A program made the position numbers and the translations under genes. This document shows, piece after piece, positions 42,522-42,727 of a stretch of 42,727 nucleotides of DNA (position 1 is the stretch's first letter; each line of letters opens with the position of its first letter). The stretch covers positions 1 through 42,727 of the forward strand of contig CAUZFZ010000087.1 in assembly GCA_963579025.1 (NCBI GenBank), written 5' to 3'. A model generated the notes under the pieces. That model was given only the letters and a program-made list of their open reading frames with translations, did no database searches and was not told where the DNA came from. Source of the DNA: CAUZFZ01 sp963579025. Its GTDB lineage: Bacteria > Planctomycetota > Planctomycetia > Planctomycetales > Planctomycetaceae.

Positions 42522-42727
42522 TTCGTGCGACCTTTCAATCCCTCTGGATTACCGGGGCGTTTTTTGTTTTTGAAATTCGATGCTCATTATCGCTCCAGTT
42601 TTCGGGCGTGATCCCTTTACGTGGCGGTGGTTATGCTGACGTAAGTTGTTGTTGAGTGTGAGTTTGCCGCGTTGGCGGCTGGATGTCGCGGGGGGACTTC
42701 ATTTCCTGTCCCATGTCCGGGGCAGCC
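42522..42727. other. Right-edge stretch without recognised gene
   Basis: About 200 nt to the window end with no coding region I can support. It contains the promoter region of the DHFR-family gene on the minus strand and G-rich DNA near 42691. Confidence 0.35.

Overview
The window looks like chromosomal DNA of a member of the Planctomycetota. The basis is the gene content: a Planctomycete-type DUF1549/DUF1553 protein with a LamG domain, two twin-arginine DUF1501 proteins, an RTX/Calx-beta protein, an oversized TolC-like lipoprotein and an isolated pseudopilin. Housekeeping genes (hrpA, truA, a tRNA-Val without encoded CCA) are mixed with hypothetical envelope genes. No ribosomal RNA and no CRISPR array is visible. 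Genus cannot be read from the sequence.

Layout. 1-3000: apparently mobile or accessory DNA. It holds a possible transposase tail abutting an N-terminally cut RTX protein, a lone receiver-domain regulator, three clustered hairpins, and the 3' half of a tRNA with its terminator next to a recombinase-tail-like reading frame. 3167-3266 is a REP/BIME-like compound palindrome. 3377-13027: DUF1501/DUF1549 pair, a PHP-type (DUF3604-like) exported protein, two hypotheticals and a second DUF1501 gene. 13285-16839: pseudopilin convergent with a TolC-like lipoprotein. 16962-24031: HrpA helicase, DUF1294 membrane protein, FKBP isomerase, malonate-transporter-like MadL/MadM and TruA. 24064-25019: two palindromic elements, one carrying a broken GxxExxY gene. 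24372-39158: an envelope block with an ECF sigma factor, a giant alpha-2-macroglobulin-like protein whose N-terminus resembles an anti-sigma region, a protein of stacked secretin N-type domains without a recognisable pore, a DUF58 protein, a TgpA-like transglutaminase and an M48 metalloprotease. 39279-41422: three tandem AIM24/TIGR00266 paralogues. 41568-42727: tRNA-Val with promoter and terminator, then a DHFR/RibD-C family gene.

How the genes may work together. The secretin-like, DUF58 and transglutaminase genes are 18 and 5 nt apart and almost certainly co-transcribed. The ECF sigma factor precedes a membrane-anchored thioester protein whose first residues could hold the sigma factor. My inference is an envelope-surveillance module in which damage to, or reaction of, the macroglobulin is signalled to the sigma factor, with the following envelope genes as possible outputs. 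This is a hypothesis; individual family calls are much firmer. The strongest candidates for undescribed biology are this sigma/macroglobulin fusion, the poreless secretin-N protein and the AIM24 triplet.
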